Assembly (NCBI GenBank): GCA_008080565.1
Contig: VIKE01000016.1
Span: forward strand, 1 to 34,590
Direction: 5' to 3'
DNA from: Rhodocyclaceae bacterium
GTDB lineage: Bacteria > Pseudomonadota > Gammaproteobacteria > Burkholderiales > Rhodocyclaceae
Length of the DNA stretch: 34,590 bases
The position numbers and the translations under genes are program-made. Below the pieces are notes generated by a model. The model ran no database searches. It was not told where the DNA came from and worked only from the letters and a program-made list of their open reading frames with translations. Below, one piece after another: positions 24,595-33,567 of this stretch; positions within the stretch are counted from its first letter, which is position 1; every line of letters starts with the position of its first letter.

Positions 24595-24978
24595 CTACCC
24601 TCCCGCCACACGAGCGACGGTAGTAAACTGGTGCTGATCGCCCCCAGGTTGCTGCCATGTCACTGTCACTGTTAATTGGTTCTGGTTTGGAGGTGCTCCC
24701 CAAACAATTGTTCTAGTTCCATTAGGCAAAACATTAGAAATATCGGTATCTGTATCTGTGATCTGAACTGCAGGCGCAGCCCATTGTTGGGCTATTCTTT
24801 GTTCAGCAACCTGACTGGCAATTGCCCTGTAGCGCGCATCCGTTGAATTCTTTACCATCGTGGCCTGCAAGCCGACGATGGCTAGAATGCCCACTGCAAA
24901 AATGACAATCGCAATCAACACCTCCAAAAGCAGGAAGCCTGATTGGGATTTCAGCTCATTTAATTTGACGTGAACCAT
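24595..24978 (-). CDS. pilV: PilV-family minor pilin
   Basis: This 127-residue prepilin has leader ending KSQSG before FLLLEVLIAIVIFAVGILAI, with Glu at mature position 5. GLQATMVKNSTDARYRAIASQ and AEQRIAQ are typical of PilV. The C-terminal beta part is short and contains TVTVTWQQPGG. ATG 24978 follows a purine-rich GGGAATGAAAC stretch. It lies 14 bases after fimT and directly before pilW. Confidence 0.9.
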   Translation of the reverse strand: MVHVKLNELKSQSGFLLLEVLIAIVIFAVGILAIVGLQATMVKNSTDARYRAIASQVAEQRIAQQWAAPAVQITDTDTDISNVLPNGTRTIVWGAPPNQNQLTVTVTWQQPGGDQHQFTTVARVAGG

Positions 24979-24992
24979 GTTTCATTCCCGAG

Positions 24993-25517
24993 TTAAGGAA
25001 GGCAGCGGCGCGGATCTTGACCACCAAGGCTCGGATCACACATTCGCACACTACCGCCGGTACTGATGTCGACACGCAACTGCCGACTGTCTGCAGCGCT
25101 CAACGTCGTGGAGTCTATATCCATGGAGATCGCTGCACCGCCATTTTCAGCAAGTGCACCAAAATTGCTGAATCTCACCGTGTCGACAATTACGGCATTG
25201 TTTATTGTAACCACCGTTCCCGCAGAGCCTTCGCTGGCTGTTTTGGCCTGAATAACTGCTGGGCAGGTTGCTGAGGGTACAGTACAGCCGAAAGTCCAGC
25301 CAGAATTGGCACTGGCCACGAAATCAATATTTGTATTTCGAGCCACCGCCTCACTACGCGCCAGCTGAAGTCCGTTCAGAACGGACTCAGTCGCATTTCG
25401 GATTGCCGTGTTCTGAACCCAGATCGCATAGTTCGGCAACCCTATGATTGCGAGTATCGCGACTATGGCTACTACGACCATCAGTTCAATAAGAGAAAAT
25501 CCCCGCGACTGTTTCAT
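24993..25517 (-). CDS. fimT: FimT/GspH-family minor pilin
   Basis: This 174-residue prepilin starts MKQSRG, cut before FSLIELMVVVAIVAILAIIG, with Glu at +5. NATESVLNGLQLARSEAVARN is the usual GspH/FimT signature. The C-terminal half has IDFVASANSGWTFGC and ends RMCDPSLGGQDPRRCLP with paired cysteines. FimT-type pilins belong to the priming complex, and some bind DNA for uptake. ATG 25517 gives the compact leader typical of the family; an upstream start at 25532 overlapping the previous gene is less likely. Confidence 0.9.
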   Translation of the reverse strand: MKQSRGFSLIELMVVVAIVAILAIIGLPNYAIWVQNTAIRNATESVLNGLQLARSEAVARNTNIDFVASANSGWTFGCTVPSATCPAVIQAKTASEGSAGTVVTINNAVIVDTVRFSNFGALAENGGAAISMDIDSTTLSAADSRQLRVDISTGGSVRMCDPSLGGQDPRRCLP

Positions 25518-25525
25518 GGCCACAC

Positions 25526-25948
25526 TCAGCATTCGCTACCGCTCACAAGCCAGCATTGCGCACCCGATGATACGCCCTTGAACGACGTAGTAGCTTTTTG
25601 GTTGGCTTGATTTACCGTGTAACCGTGCCCACTCGCAGGAGTAATATTGCCGGCCGCTGACAAAGTATAGGTTTGACCATCGGTTACACACGCATAATTA
25701 AACTTGGCTGCTGCTGGAGTCGGGGTAGCTACACCACACCCCCCGGCGCCATAATTCCGATTGTCCTGATAAAACTGCTCCATCCGTACCCGCCAATTGG
25801 CCAATTCGGAAAACGCCTCTTGCAGGGCAGCCCGCCTGACGTAATCGTTGTATGCAGGTAAGGCAATAGACGCCAGAACCCCAATGATGGCGACGACAAT
25901 CATCAGCTCAATGAGCGTAAAACCCTGAACAGTTCTGTGAGATATCAC
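25526..25948 (-). CDS. pilE: Type IV pilin PilE-like
   Basis: This 140-residue type IVa pilin has leader MISHRTVQG before [21 protein letters not shown], with Glu at +5. [23 protein letters not shown] leads into a C-terminal domain with four cysteines, including the closing pair in [11 protein letters not shown] (D-region). The GTG start at 25948 is chosen because GGGGGAAAG lies at normal spacing; a TTG at 25963 would overlap that site. In this operon position PilE-like pilins are usually minor pilins, although a major subunit role is not excluded. It heads the operon running to pilY1. Confidence 0.9.
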   Translation of the reverse strand: MISHRTVQGFTLIELMIVVAIIGVLASIALPAYNDYVRRAALQEAFSELANWRVRMEQFYQDNRNYGAGGCGVATPTPAAAKFNYACVTDGQTYTLSAAGNITPASGHGYTVNQANQKATTSFKGVSSGAQCWLVSGSEC

Positions 25949-26152
25949 TTTACTTTCCCCCAATAAAACTCAATCCAGCATTTGCGATAAATTGTATGCG
26001 GCCAATCCACTAACAGCCATTACAGCTTCCACTCTAATGCAACACGGGTTTGCCCAAGAGTGAAAAATGATCAGCGGTTATATGACACCGATAAGCGGGC
26101 TGAGGGATTGAGCCAAGTTTGCTAATCTTGAATACAGACATTTACCGAAACA

Positions 26153-26797
26153 ATGGCTCTTGTGAAAGCAACCGGATCAATCAGCAATTCTAGTCAGATC
26201 AGGCCATGGCAAGGCCTAACCTTGCGGCGGCTTGCGTTCGGGCTTGCCTGTTCGCTGATTGCTCACATCGGCTTTGGTCTTTGGGTAGCCCAGCCTGTGG
26301 AGCTTGCGCTTGCAACATTACCCACACCGCCACAGCGACTGGAAATCCGCTTTCTAAACAACATGCAATCGATTGTCCAACCAAAGCCAATCCTGACGTA
26401 TGTACCAAAGGTGGAACCATTTACCGAACCTGCAGCACCGATAAGTGAGGATGAGACACCGGCATTGCCAGCCACAGCAACGCCTTCCGAGGAGACATAC
26501 CTGGCGCCGAACGATGTTGAAAAAATGGCGTTCGTGGTCGACGTTGAAGAATTGCCATTGCCGAAAAACGAACTCACGCCAGGTGGGGCGCTCTATCTGA
26601 AGGTGCTGATCAACGAATCAGGAACTGCGGACAAGATCGACATCCTGACTTCAACGCTGCCAGAGGAATATGCAGCGACTTTGGTCGGCTCTTTCTATCA
26701 GGCGAAATTCAGTCCCGCACAGATGGCCGGACTACCTGTAAAAAGCTGGAGAGTGATCGAAATCCGATTTGATCAGCCAGCACCTGCCGCCGGCTGA
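26153..26797 (+). CDS. TonB C-terminal-like membrane-anchored protein
   Basis: This 214-residue protein has a cytoplasmic N-terminus, one membrane anchor (RRLAFGLACSLIAHIGFGLWVA, residues 25-46), a Pro/Thr/Glu-rich linker (residues 55-115) and a C-terminal domain (GGALYLKVLINESGTADKID, FYQAKFSPAQMAGLPVKSW, VIEIRF) that resembles the TonB C-terminal fold. No exbB, exbD or receptor gene is adjacent. It lies divergent from the pilus operon and converges with ispH. It may be a TonB-like energy transducer or a structural TonB-box protein without transduction; the helix SLIAHIGFGLW keeps a single histidine, as TonB helices do. No strong ribosome binding site is visible. Confidence 0.7.
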   Translation: MALVKATGSISNSSQIRPWQGLTLRRLAFGLACSLIAHIGFGLWVAQPVELALATLPTPPQRLEIRFLNNMQSIVQPKPILTYVPKVEPFTEPAAPISEDETPALPATATPSEETYLAPNDVEKMAFVVDVEELPLPKNELTPGGALYLKVLINESGTADKIDILTSTLPEEYAATLVGSFYQAKFSPAQMAGLPVKSWRVIEIRFDQPAPAAG

Positions 26798-26806
26798 ACG
26801 TTTTTA

Positions 26807-27727
26807 TTATGCGAGTTCTTTTGGCAAGGGAAAAGAAACCCCTTCCACAACACCTTCCAGTTGCAGCACATTAGCTCCGGAAAGAATTGTGATCCGGTCC
26901 ACAACGCGCTGAACCAGAACCTCTGGTGCAGAAGCACCCGCTGTCACGCCGACTTGCCGCTTGTCACGCAACCAAGCTGGATCAATCTCCTCGGCACCGT
27001 CGATCAGGAAGGCATCAACACCGCGGGCAACCGCAACCTCGCGTAGCCGCCTGGAGTTCGAACTATTCGGACTACCAACAACAATGACTAAGTCACACTG
27101 CCCGGCCAAGGCCTTGACCGCATCTTGCCTGTTTTGAGTTGCGTAACAGATATCGTCCTTCTTCGGCCCCTGGATTTCCGGGAATCGGGTTCTCAGAGCG
27201 TCAATAACAATTGTTGCATCATCGACCGATAACGTGGTCTGGGTAACGAAGGAAAGTTGATCGGGGTGCTTGACCTTCAAGGTCGCGACATCCTCAACCG
27301 TTTCAACCAGATACATGCCGCCGCTACTCTGCCCCATCGTCCCTTCAACTTCCGGGTGACCCTTGTGGCCAATCATGACGACTTCGCGGGTCTGGTTGCG
27401 CATCTTGCCGACTTCGACGTGCACCTTGGTGACGAGCGGGCAGGTGGCGTCGAAGACCTTCAGGCCGCGCTCTTCGGCTTCGCTGCGAACAGCCCGGGAA
27501 ACACCGTGGGCACTGAAAATCACGGTACTACCGGACGGAACCTCGCTCAATTCCTCGATGAAAACAGCCCCCTTGGCACGCAGGTCGTCGCAGACGAACT
27601 TGTTGTGTACGACTTCGTGACGGACGTAGATCGGTGCCCCGAATTTTTCCAGAGCGCGCTCGACGATGGCGATGGCACGTTCGACGCCGGCGCAGAAGCC
27701 GCGGGGGTTGGCGAGGATGACTTGCAT
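26807..27727 (-). CDS. ispH: 4-hydroxy-3-methylbut-2-enyl diphosphate reductase
   Basis: This 306-residue IspH (LytB) catalyses the last step of the MEP isoprenoid pathway, giving IPP and DMAPP with a [4Fe-4S] cluster. The three cluster cysteines are in [24 protein letters not shown] and [35 protein letters not shown] and [11 protein letters not shown] supply the substrate-binding residues. The ATG directly follows the fkpB stop (TAAATG), so the two are coupled. It is the last gene of the ribF-ileS-lspA-fkpB-ispH cluster. Confidence 0.97.
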   Translation of the reverse strand: MQVILANPRGFCAGVERAIAIVERALEKFGAPIYVRHEVVHNKFVCDDLRAKGAVFIEELSEVPSGSTVIFSAHGVSRAVRSEAEERGLKVFDATCPLVTKVHVEVGKMRNQTREVVMIGHKGHPEVEGTMGQSSGGMYLVETVEDVATLKVKHPDQLSFVTQTTLSVDDATIVIDALRTRFPEIQGPKKDDICYATQNRQDAVKALAGQCDLVIVVGSPNSSNSRRLREVAVARGVDAFLIDGAEEIDPAWLRDKRQVGVTAGASAPEVLVQRVVDRITILSGANVLQLEGVVEGVSFPLPKELA

Positions 27728-28159
27728 TTACATGATTCCGATGATTTCCACCTCGAAGCGGATCGTTTTTCCGGCCATCGGGTGATTAAAGTCGAACAAG
27801 GCGTGCGTGGCATCGAGCTCGCGCAGGAAGCCGGCAAAAGTGCCGCCGTTGGGGGCGGTGAATTCGACGACGGAATTCTCCTTGAGTTCCATGCCGGCCG
27901 GCAATCCGCTCAGGGCGATACGTTCGACGAGGCGGTCGTTGTGCATGCCGAAGGCTTGGGCGGGTTCGAGTTCGAAGACGAATCTTTCATGCGCCGGCAG
28001 GCCAATCAGCACCGACTCAAGGTTCTCGGCCAGCTGGCCGCTACCCATTTGCAGCGTGGCCGGGCTCATGTCGAAGGTGGACAGGAACTCTTCGCCATCC
28101 AGCGCATTGATGCGGTAATGCAGGGTCAGGAAACTGTCGGAGCGGACGGTGGCGGTCAT
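27728..28159 (-). CDS. fkpB: FKBP-type peptidyl-prolyl isomerase (SlpA/FkpB)
   Basis: This 143-residue FKBP-type prolyl isomerase has SDSFLTLHYRINALDGEEF, TLQMGSGQLAENLESVLIGL, the flap-type insert region around EPAQAFGMHNDRLVER, and DFNHPMAGKTIRFEVEI at the C-terminus. This pattern fits the SlyD/SlpA group, with cytoplasmic isomerase and chaperone activity. It lacks the metal-binding His-rich tail of SlyD. It overlaps the lspA stop by one base (TGATG) and abuts ispH, the usual order in proteobacteria. Confidence 0.95.
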   Translation of the reverse strand: MTATVRSDSFLTLHYRINALDGEEFLSTFDMSPATLQMGSGQLAENLESVLIGLPAHERFVFELEPAQAFGMHNDRLVERIALSGLPAGMELKENSVVEFTAPNGGTFAGFLRELDATHALFDFNHPMAGKTIRFEVEIIGIM

Positions 28160-28638
28160 CAGGAAATCTCTTTTTTATTGGTTACGGTCAACTGCTCGAT
28201 AACGAGAAGAACCGCGCCGAGCGTGATGGCAGAATCGGCCACATTGAAGGCTGGCCAGTAGTAGCCGGCGACATGCCACTGGACAAAATCAACGACGGCG
28301 CCAAAGCGGACGCGGTCGATCACGTTGCCCAGTGCGCCGCCCATGACCAGAGTCAGGGCAAGCGACAGCAGCTTTTGCTGCGGATGCTGGCGAAGCATGT
28401 AGGCGATCCAGCCGGAAACACCGAGCGCCAGAGCCGTGAACAGCCAGCGCTGCCAGCCGGGTTGGTCGGCCAGGAAGCTGAAGGCGGCGCCGGGGTTGAA
28501 AGTCAGTACCCAGTTCCAGAACGGCGCGACGTAGATCGTTTCGCCGAAGCCGATATTCTCAAGTACCAGCCACTTGCTGAGCTGGTCGAGCACAACGACC
28601 AGCCCGGCCAGCGCGTACCAGCGCCCGGCACTAGGCAT
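28159..28638 (-). CDS. lspA: Lipoprotein signal peptidase (signal peptidase II)
   Basis: This 159-residue inner-membrane aspartyl protease cleaves prolipoprotein signal peptides after lipidation. Four transmembrane segments are visible. Catalytic aspartates lie in [19 protein letters not shown] and [11 protein letters not shown], and [19 protein letters not shown] is the conserved periplasmic block. The start [23 protein letters not shown] at 28638 overlaps the ileS stop by 8 bases; starts further upstream would lie deep inside ileS. Confidence 0.96.
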   Translation of the reverse strand: MPSAGRWYALAGLVVVLDQLSKWLVLENIGFGETIYVAPFWNWVLTFNPGAAFSFLADQPGWQRWLFTALALGVSGWIAYMLRQHPQQKLLSLALTLVMGGALGNVIDRVRFGAVVDFVQWHVAGYYWPAFNVADSAITLGAVLLVIEQLTVTNKKEIS

Positions 28639-31429
28639 ACGCACGCGCCTCGCCGTCACCATGCAGGTTGCTGACGCAGCGACCACACAACCCCGGATGT
28701 TCGGCGTGAGCCCCGACATCCTCACGGACGTGCCAGCAACGCTCGCACTTGGCGTGTTCGAGCGGGGTGGCGATGACTTGTTCGTTCTCATCGCGGATTG
28801 CTACGGTCGACGAGCAAATAAGCACAAATTTCAAATCGTCGCCGAGCGAGGCCAGGGCATCGAACTTCTCGCCAGCACAATGGATTTCAACCGCCGCCTG
28901 CAGCGCCGAACCGATCTTGCCGGCTTCGCGCTGCGCTTCGAGCGCCTTGGTCACGTCGGCCCGCGCCGTGCGGATCAATGCCCACTTGGTGAGCAGATCG
29001 CCCTCGCCGGCCTGCGTCGGCAGATCGTGCCAGACCTGGAACATGATCGAATCGTCGGCCTTGCCAGTTAGCACCTGCCAGACCTCTTCAGCCGTGAAGG
29101 CAGTGATGGGCGCCAGCAGGCGGACGAAAGCCTGCGTGATATGCCACAGTGCGGACTGGGCTGAGCGACGCGCCACCGACTTGGGCGCCGTCGTGTACAG
29201 ACGGTCCTTGAGGATATCGAGGTAGAAACCGCCGAGATCTTCCGAACAGAAGGTCTGCAGGGCCTGGACGACACGGTGGAATTCGTATTTGTCGTAGTCG
29301 GCGCAGGAGCTAACCTGCAATTCGCGGGTCAGGGCCAGCGCGTAGCGATCGATTTCCAGCCATTGCGCAACCGGCAGCATGTCGGCCTGCGCGTCGAAGT
29401 CGGAGACGTTAGCCAACAGAAAACGCAGCGTGTTGCGGATGCGGCGATAGCCTTCGACAACACGCTTGAGGATTTCATCTGAAATCGTCAGTTCGCCCGA
29501 GTAATCGGTCGAGGCCGTCCACAGGCGCAGGATGTCGGCGCCCATCTTGTCAGATACCTGCTGCGGCGCGATGACATTACCCTTCGACTTGGACATCTTG
29601 TGGCCCTTGCCATCAACGACGAAGCCGTGCGTCAGCAGCGCCTTGTATGGGGCGCGACCGTCGATGGCGCAACCGGAGAGCAGCGAGGACTGGAACCAGC
29701 CGCGATGCTGGTCGGAGCCTTCAAGATAAAGATCGGCCGGATAGCTGAGATCAGCTGCATGCGAGCCGCGCATGACATGCCAGTGGGTCGTGCCGGAATC
29801 GAACCAGACGTCCAGCGTATCCTTCATCTTGACGTACTGATCGGCCTCGGCGCCCAACAATTCGGCAGCATCAAGGCTGAACCAGGCTTCGATGCCGGAC
29901 TTCTCGACGCGCAGGGCAACCTGCTCGATCAACTCGGCCGTACGCGGATGCGGCAGGCCGGTTTCCTTGTGCAGAAAGAACGGAATCGGCACGCCCCAGT
30001 TGCGTTGGCGCGAGACGCACCAGTCGGGGCGGGTTTTCATCATCGCTTCCAGGCGGGCGCGCCCCCAGGCCGGGAAGAACTGCGTTTCATCAACGGCGCG
30101 CTCGGCGATCCAGCGCAGGGTCGAAGCATCTTCGTTGGTCTTGTGGTCCATGCCGATGAACCACTGGGTCGTGGCGCGGAAGATGATCGGCGTCTTGTGG
30201 CGCCAGCAGTGCGGGTAACTGTGTTTGATTTTCTCGTTTTTTAACAGTCGACCGTGGGATTCGAGTTCCTGCAGGACCAGCGGATTGGCTTCCCAGACCG
30301 TCTTGCCGGCCAGTTCGCCGACCGACAGCGCGGGCGTCGTGCTGATGAAACGACCATCGTTGCCAACCGGGTTATTGACCGGCAGGCCGTATTTCTTGCC
30401 GATGTTGTAGTCATCCACGCCATGCGCCGGCGCCGTATGCACCAGGCCGGTACCCGCCTCGGTGGTCACATGCGTACCGCAGATGATCGCCACATCACGC
30501 GGCTGGAAAGGGTGCTTGAGGAGGATCTGATCGAGCTTGTCGCCCTTGCAGGAGGCGACGATTTCGGCCTCCAGACCGTAACGCTGCAGGCTGGCTTCGG
30601 CGAGTTCATGCACGAGAATCAGCGAGCCCCTGGCCGTCTCGTACAGATCGTATTGCAGCTCGGGATGTACGCTGACCGCCTCGTTGGCCGGCAGCGTCCA
30701 CGGTGTTGTCGTCCAGATCACGGCAAAAGCCGGACCGCGCAGATGGGTCAGGCCGAAGGCATTGGCCAGCTTTTCGGCATGGTTCTCGTGAACCTCGAAG
30801 GCCACATCAATAGCCGGCGAGTTCTTGTCTTCATACTCGACTTCGGCTTCGGCTAGCGCCGAACCGCAGTCCAGACACCAGTTGACCGGCTTCAGCCCCT
30901 GATAGAGATAACCTTGCTCGAGAATCTTGCCCAGAGCGCGGATTTCGCCGGCCTCGGCCGAAAAATTCATCGTCAGGTAAGGATTGCCCCAGTCGCCCAG
31001 CACGCCGAGACGGATGAAATCCTTTTTCTGGCGCTCGACCTGCTCGGCCGCGTAGGCGCGCGACAATTCGCGCACCTTGTCGGCGGGAATATTCTTGCCG
31101 TGCTGTTTCTCGATCTGGTGCTCAATCGGCAGGCCATGGCAGTCCCAGCCCGGAACGTAAGGCGCATCGAAACCGGACAGCGTTTTCGAGCGGACGATGA
31201 TGTCCTTCAAAACCTTGTTAACCGCATGACCGATGTGGATATCACCGTTGGCGTAGGGCGGGCCATCGTGCAGCACGAAACGCGGACGACCGGCACTGAT
31301 CTCGCGGATGCGCTGGTAGAGTTTTTTCTCCTGCCACTGGGCGACCCACTGCGGTTCGCGCTTGGGCAGATCGCCGCGCATCGGGAAAGCCGTATCCGGC
31401 AGGTTCAGGGTGTCTTTGAAATCAGCCAT
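28631..31429 (-). CDS. ileS: Isoleucyl-tRNA synthetase
   Basis: This 932-residue class I synthetase charges tRNA-Ile. The ATP site HIGH motif is in [16 protein letters not shown] and KMSKS is in [15 protein letters not shown]. The editing domain ([31 protein letters not shown]) and the C-terminal zinc finger (CERCWH and CGRCVSNL) are present, as in bacterial ileS1-type enzymes. It starts 9 bases downstream of ribF and overlaps lspA. Confidence 0.98.
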   Translation of the reverse strand: MADFKDTLNLPDTAFPMRGDLPKREPQWVAQWQEKKLYQRIREISAGRPRFVLHDGPPYANGDIHIGHAVNKVLKDIIVRSKTLSGFDAPYVPGWDCHGLPIEHQIEKQHGKNIPADKVRELSRAYAAEQVERQKKDFIRLGVLGDWGNPYLTMNFSAEAGEIRALGKILEQGYLYQGLKPVNWCLDCGSALAEAEVEYEDKNSPAIDVAFEVHENHAEKLANAFGLTHLRGPAFAVIWTTTPWTLPANEAVSVHPELQYDLYETARGSLILVHELAEASLQRYGLEAEIVASCKGDKLDQILLKHPFQPRDVAIICGTHVTTEAGTGLVHTAPAHGVDDYNIGKKYGLPVNNPVGNDGRFISTTPALSVGELAGKTVWEANPLVLQELESHGRLLKNEKIKHSYPHCWRHKTPIIFRATTQWFIGMDHKTNEDASTLRWIAERAVDETQFFPAWGRARLEAMMKTRPDWCVSRQRNWGVPIPFFLHKETGLPHPRTAELIEQVALRVEKSGIEAWFSLDAAELLGAEADQYVKMKDTLDVWFDSGTTHWHVMRGSHAADLSYPADLYLEGSDQHRGWFQSSLLSGCAIDGRAPYKALLTHGFVVDGKGHKMSKSKGNVIAPQQVSDKMGADILRLWTASTDYSGELTISDEILKRVVEGYRRIRNTLRFLLANVSDFDAQADMLPVAQWLEIDRYALALTRELQVSSCADYDKYEFHRVVQALQTFCSEDLGGFYLDILKDRLYTTAPKSVARRSAQSALWHITQAFVRLLAPITAFTAEEVWQVLTGKADDSIMFQVWHDLPTQAGEGDLLTKWALIRTARADVTKALEAQREAGKIGSALQAAVEIHCAGEKFDALASLGDDLKFVLICSSTVAIRDENEQVIATPLEHAKCERCWHVREDVGAHAEHPGLCGRCVSNLHGDGEARAYA

Positions 31430-31438
31430 TTTGCGTGC

Positions 31439-32359
31439 TCACAACTCGAAAAAAGCCCGGGCAGCCGCGGCATCTGCCGCGATCTGCGCCTTGAGGGCGT
31501 CAATATTGGGAAAACGTTGTTCGTCGCGCAACTTATGGACGAAGCGCACCGACATGTGCGCCCCATAAATATCACGATCGAAATCGAAGAGATGAACTTC
31601 CAGCAAGGGCCGGGTGCCCCCCACCGTTGGCCGGACCCCGAGATTGGCAACGCCAGGCAGGGGTTTGTCACCCAGACCGCTGACCTCGACGGCGAAGACG
31701 CCGGTCATCGGCAACGGATTGTGCTTGATACGCAGGTTGGCCGTCGCAAAACCGATCTGCCGGCCGAGCTTCTGGCCATGCGACACCTGGCCGTCGATGA
31801 TATAGGGGCGACCAAGCAGGCGGGCCGCATGTTCCATGTTGCCGGCCAGCAATGCCCGACGCACGGCCGAACTGGAGACGCGCTCGCCATCGGCCAGCAC
31901 GCTGCCCATTGCCTCGACGGCGAAGCCGAAACGCCGCCCGGCGTCCTGCAACAGGGCGAAATCGCCAGCGCGCCCGCGACCAAAGCGAAAATCGTCGCCG
32001 ATGATCAAATGACGGACCTGGCACCCGCGCACCAGGACCTGTTCGACAAACTCGTCGGCCGACAGGGCGGCAAACGCCGCGTTGAACGGGCAAATCACCG
32101 CCTGACGAACGCCACACTCGCCGAGCAGCTCAAGTTTTTCGCGCAGCGTCGTCAACCGCGCCGGCGCCGAGTCCGGCGCAAAATATTCGCGCGGATGCGG
32201 TTCGAAGGTCAGCACCGTAGGCGCCAACTGGCACTCGATGGCCACTTGAGCCAAGTGTTTGACCAGCGCCGCATGCCCGAGGTGGACGCCATCGAAATTG
32301 CCGATGGCGAGTACAACCGGAGCAGGAACGGGACGCGAATAACCGCGAAAAACGCGCAT
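31439..32359 (-). CDS. ribF: Bifunctional riboflavin kinase / FAD synthetase
   Basis: This 306-residue RibF makes FMN and then FAD. The N-terminal nucleotidylyltransferase half has VVLAIGNFDGVHLGHAALVK and FEPHPREYF; ISSSAVR-like VSSSAVRRAL follows. The C-terminal riboflavin kinase half has GQVSHGQKLGRQIGFATANL, the GVANLGVRPTVGG loop and LEVHLFDFDRDIYG. Start ATG 32359. On the minus strand a TATAAT at 32386-32391 could be the -10 of the whole ribF-ileS-lspA-fkpB-ispH cluster, though no good -35 is seen. Confidence 0.96.
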   Translation of the reverse strand: MRVFRGYSRPVPAPVVLAIGNFDGVHLGHAALVKHLAQVAIECQLAPTVLTFEPHPREYFAPDSAPARLTTLREKLELLGECGVRQAVICPFNAAFAALSADEFVEQVLVRGCQVRHLIIGDDFRFGRGRAGDFALLQDAGRRFGFAVEAMGSVLADGERVSSSAVRRALLAGNMEHAARLLGRPYIIDGQVSHGQKLGRQIGFATANLRIKHNPLPMTGVFAVEVSGLGDKPLPGVANLGVRPTVGGTRPLLEVHLFDFDRDIYGAHMSVRFVHKLRDEQRFPNIDALKAQIAADAAAARAFFEL

Positions 32360-32480
32360 AAGTAAATTGGCAGGAAAAACGTTGAATTATAACGATTTAA
32401 GCCACCCTTCGGATACCGGCGGATAGCTTTGCGTCGGCCAGCACGCGGCACATGCCAAAACAGTGGCGACTCCTTTTCGC

Positions 32481-32486
32481 TATAAT
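32481..32486 (+). promoter_or_regulatory. Candidate -10 TATAAT before the diguanylate cyclase
   Basis: A perfect TATAAT lies about 37 bases upstream of ATG 32523 in the short divergent region with ribF. There is no recognisable -35 at 16-18 bases upstream, so the assignment is tentative. Confidence 0.35.
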
Positions 32487-32522
32487 TAATGAGTTTAACA
32501 AAATCACCCCTCTCCCAAACTC

Positions 32523-33560
32523 ATGCTCGAATTGATCAGCCATGTAGTCCGAATTTCGGCGCGACGAGACCGCACCGAAATCAATTCGGCCATGGTTGAT
32601 ACCTTGATCAACCTTTTTCACCCGCAGAACCTGACCATCTACCGCTGCTACGTGGGGAACAAAAAGGCAATGGTCTTTGCCTGTGCCGGCTATGGCCCGA
32701 ACGGCCAGTTCCTGCGCAACGCTTACCTGCCGGACCACCGCTTCTGCCAGCCGATCGAGCGCGACGCGCTACTCAACCGTTGCCGCAAGGAACTCTCAGC
32801 CGTTATCGATTTTCTCGACGACGGCTCGCACCGCATCGTTTTTCCGGTTCTCCGCCTCAATGAACCGATCTACCTGATCGAACTCACCCTCACCGACGAA
32901 TTCTCGGCTGACCATCGCGTGACGCTGATGGGCCTGATTGAGTACTTTGGCAACCACATTGCGCTACTTGATTATGGCGAGGCCGACACCCTGACGGGGC
33001 TGGCCAGCCGCAAGACTTTCGACAAGCATCTTTTTGAACTGCTCGGCAAGGCTGCCAGCGACGAGCTGCTCGGCGGCCCCGAGAGCCGGCGGCGCGGTAC
33101 GCCCAGCAGCAGCCACTGGCTGGCCGTCTGCGACATCGACCACTTCAAACAGGTCAATGACAACTTCGGCCACCTGATCGGTGACGAAGTACTGATCATG
33201 CTGGCTCAGGAAATGCGCCAGTCCTTCCGCTTTGATGACCAGCTGTTCCGTTTCGGCGGCGAGGAGTTCATCGCCCTGCTCCAGCCAACTGATGAGCAGT
33301 TCGCCCTGGCAACGCTGGAACGCTTCCGCACCAATGTTGAAAAACAGCTGTTCAGCCGGGTTGGCCGCATTACCGTCAGTATCGGTTTCAGTGCACTGAT
33401 GCCCAACGACACGCCAACGGACGTCATCGACCGGGCCGACGAGGCGCTTTATTTCGCCAAACGCAATGGCCGAAACCGAGTGGACTGCTATGAAAAGCTG
33501 GTTGCCTCAGGCGACGTGGCCGCCAAGGAAATCGCCAAGGGCGAAGTCGAGCTGTTCTAG
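32523..33560 (+). CDS. Diguanylate cyclase with GAF-like N-terminal domain
   Basis: This 345-residue cytoplasmic protein has residues 1-150 resembling a small GAF-like sensor (LTIYRCYVGNKKAMVFACAG, HRIVFPVLRLNEPIYLIELTL) and a C-terminal GGDEF domain. DTLTGLASRKTF opens the GGDEF domain, CDIDHFKQVNDNFGHLIGDEVL binds metal and GTP, and RFGGEEFIALL is the active site. RFDD five residues before GGEEF matches the RxxD inhibitory site, so product feedback is expected. No membrane segment or EAL domain is present. It should make cyclic di-GMP from two GTP. It is a single gene divergent from ribF, and its stop lies 7 bases from the convergent amidase gene. Confidence 0.92.
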   Translation: MLELISHVVRISARRDRTEINSAMVDTLINLFHPQNLTIYRCYVGNKKAMVFACAGYGPNGQFLRNAYLPDHRFCQPIERDALLNRCRKELSAVIDFLDDGSHRIVFPVLRLNEPIYLIELTLTDEFSADHRVTLMGLIEYFGNHIALLDYGEADTLTGLASRKTFDKHLFELLGKAASDELLGGPESRRRGTPSSSHWLAVCDIDHFKQVNDNFGHLIGDEVLIMLAQEMRQSFRFDDQLFRFGGEEFIALLQPTDEQFALATLERFRTNVEKQLFSRVGRITVSIGFSALMPNDTPTDVIDRADEALYFAKRNGRNRVDCYEKLVASGDVAAKEIAKGEVELF

Positions 33561-33567
33561 CTGGCAA

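Noticed and set aside
26019..26070. Possible sigma54 promoter for pilE (TTGGGCAAACCCGTGTTGCA on the minus strand)
   Set aside because: The GG and GC elements are 12 or 13 bases apart instead of 10, so it does not meet the -24/-12 rule.
28159..28791. Longer LspA starting at 28791
   Set aside because: The added 51 residues are a shadow of ileS, and LspA proteins begin close to the first membrane helix, matching the start at 28638.
30237..30263. A fourth possible copy of the GACCGTGGGATTCG repeat in ileS
   Set aside because: It shares 14 bases plus a T-run with the 617 copy but lies in a normal stretch of IleRS coding sequence. A 14-base match can occur by chance in a window of this size.
30914..32365. 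A 483-codon open frame on the plus strand
   Set aside because: It is antisense to ileS and ribF and crosses their junction. No recognisable domain or ribosome binding site.
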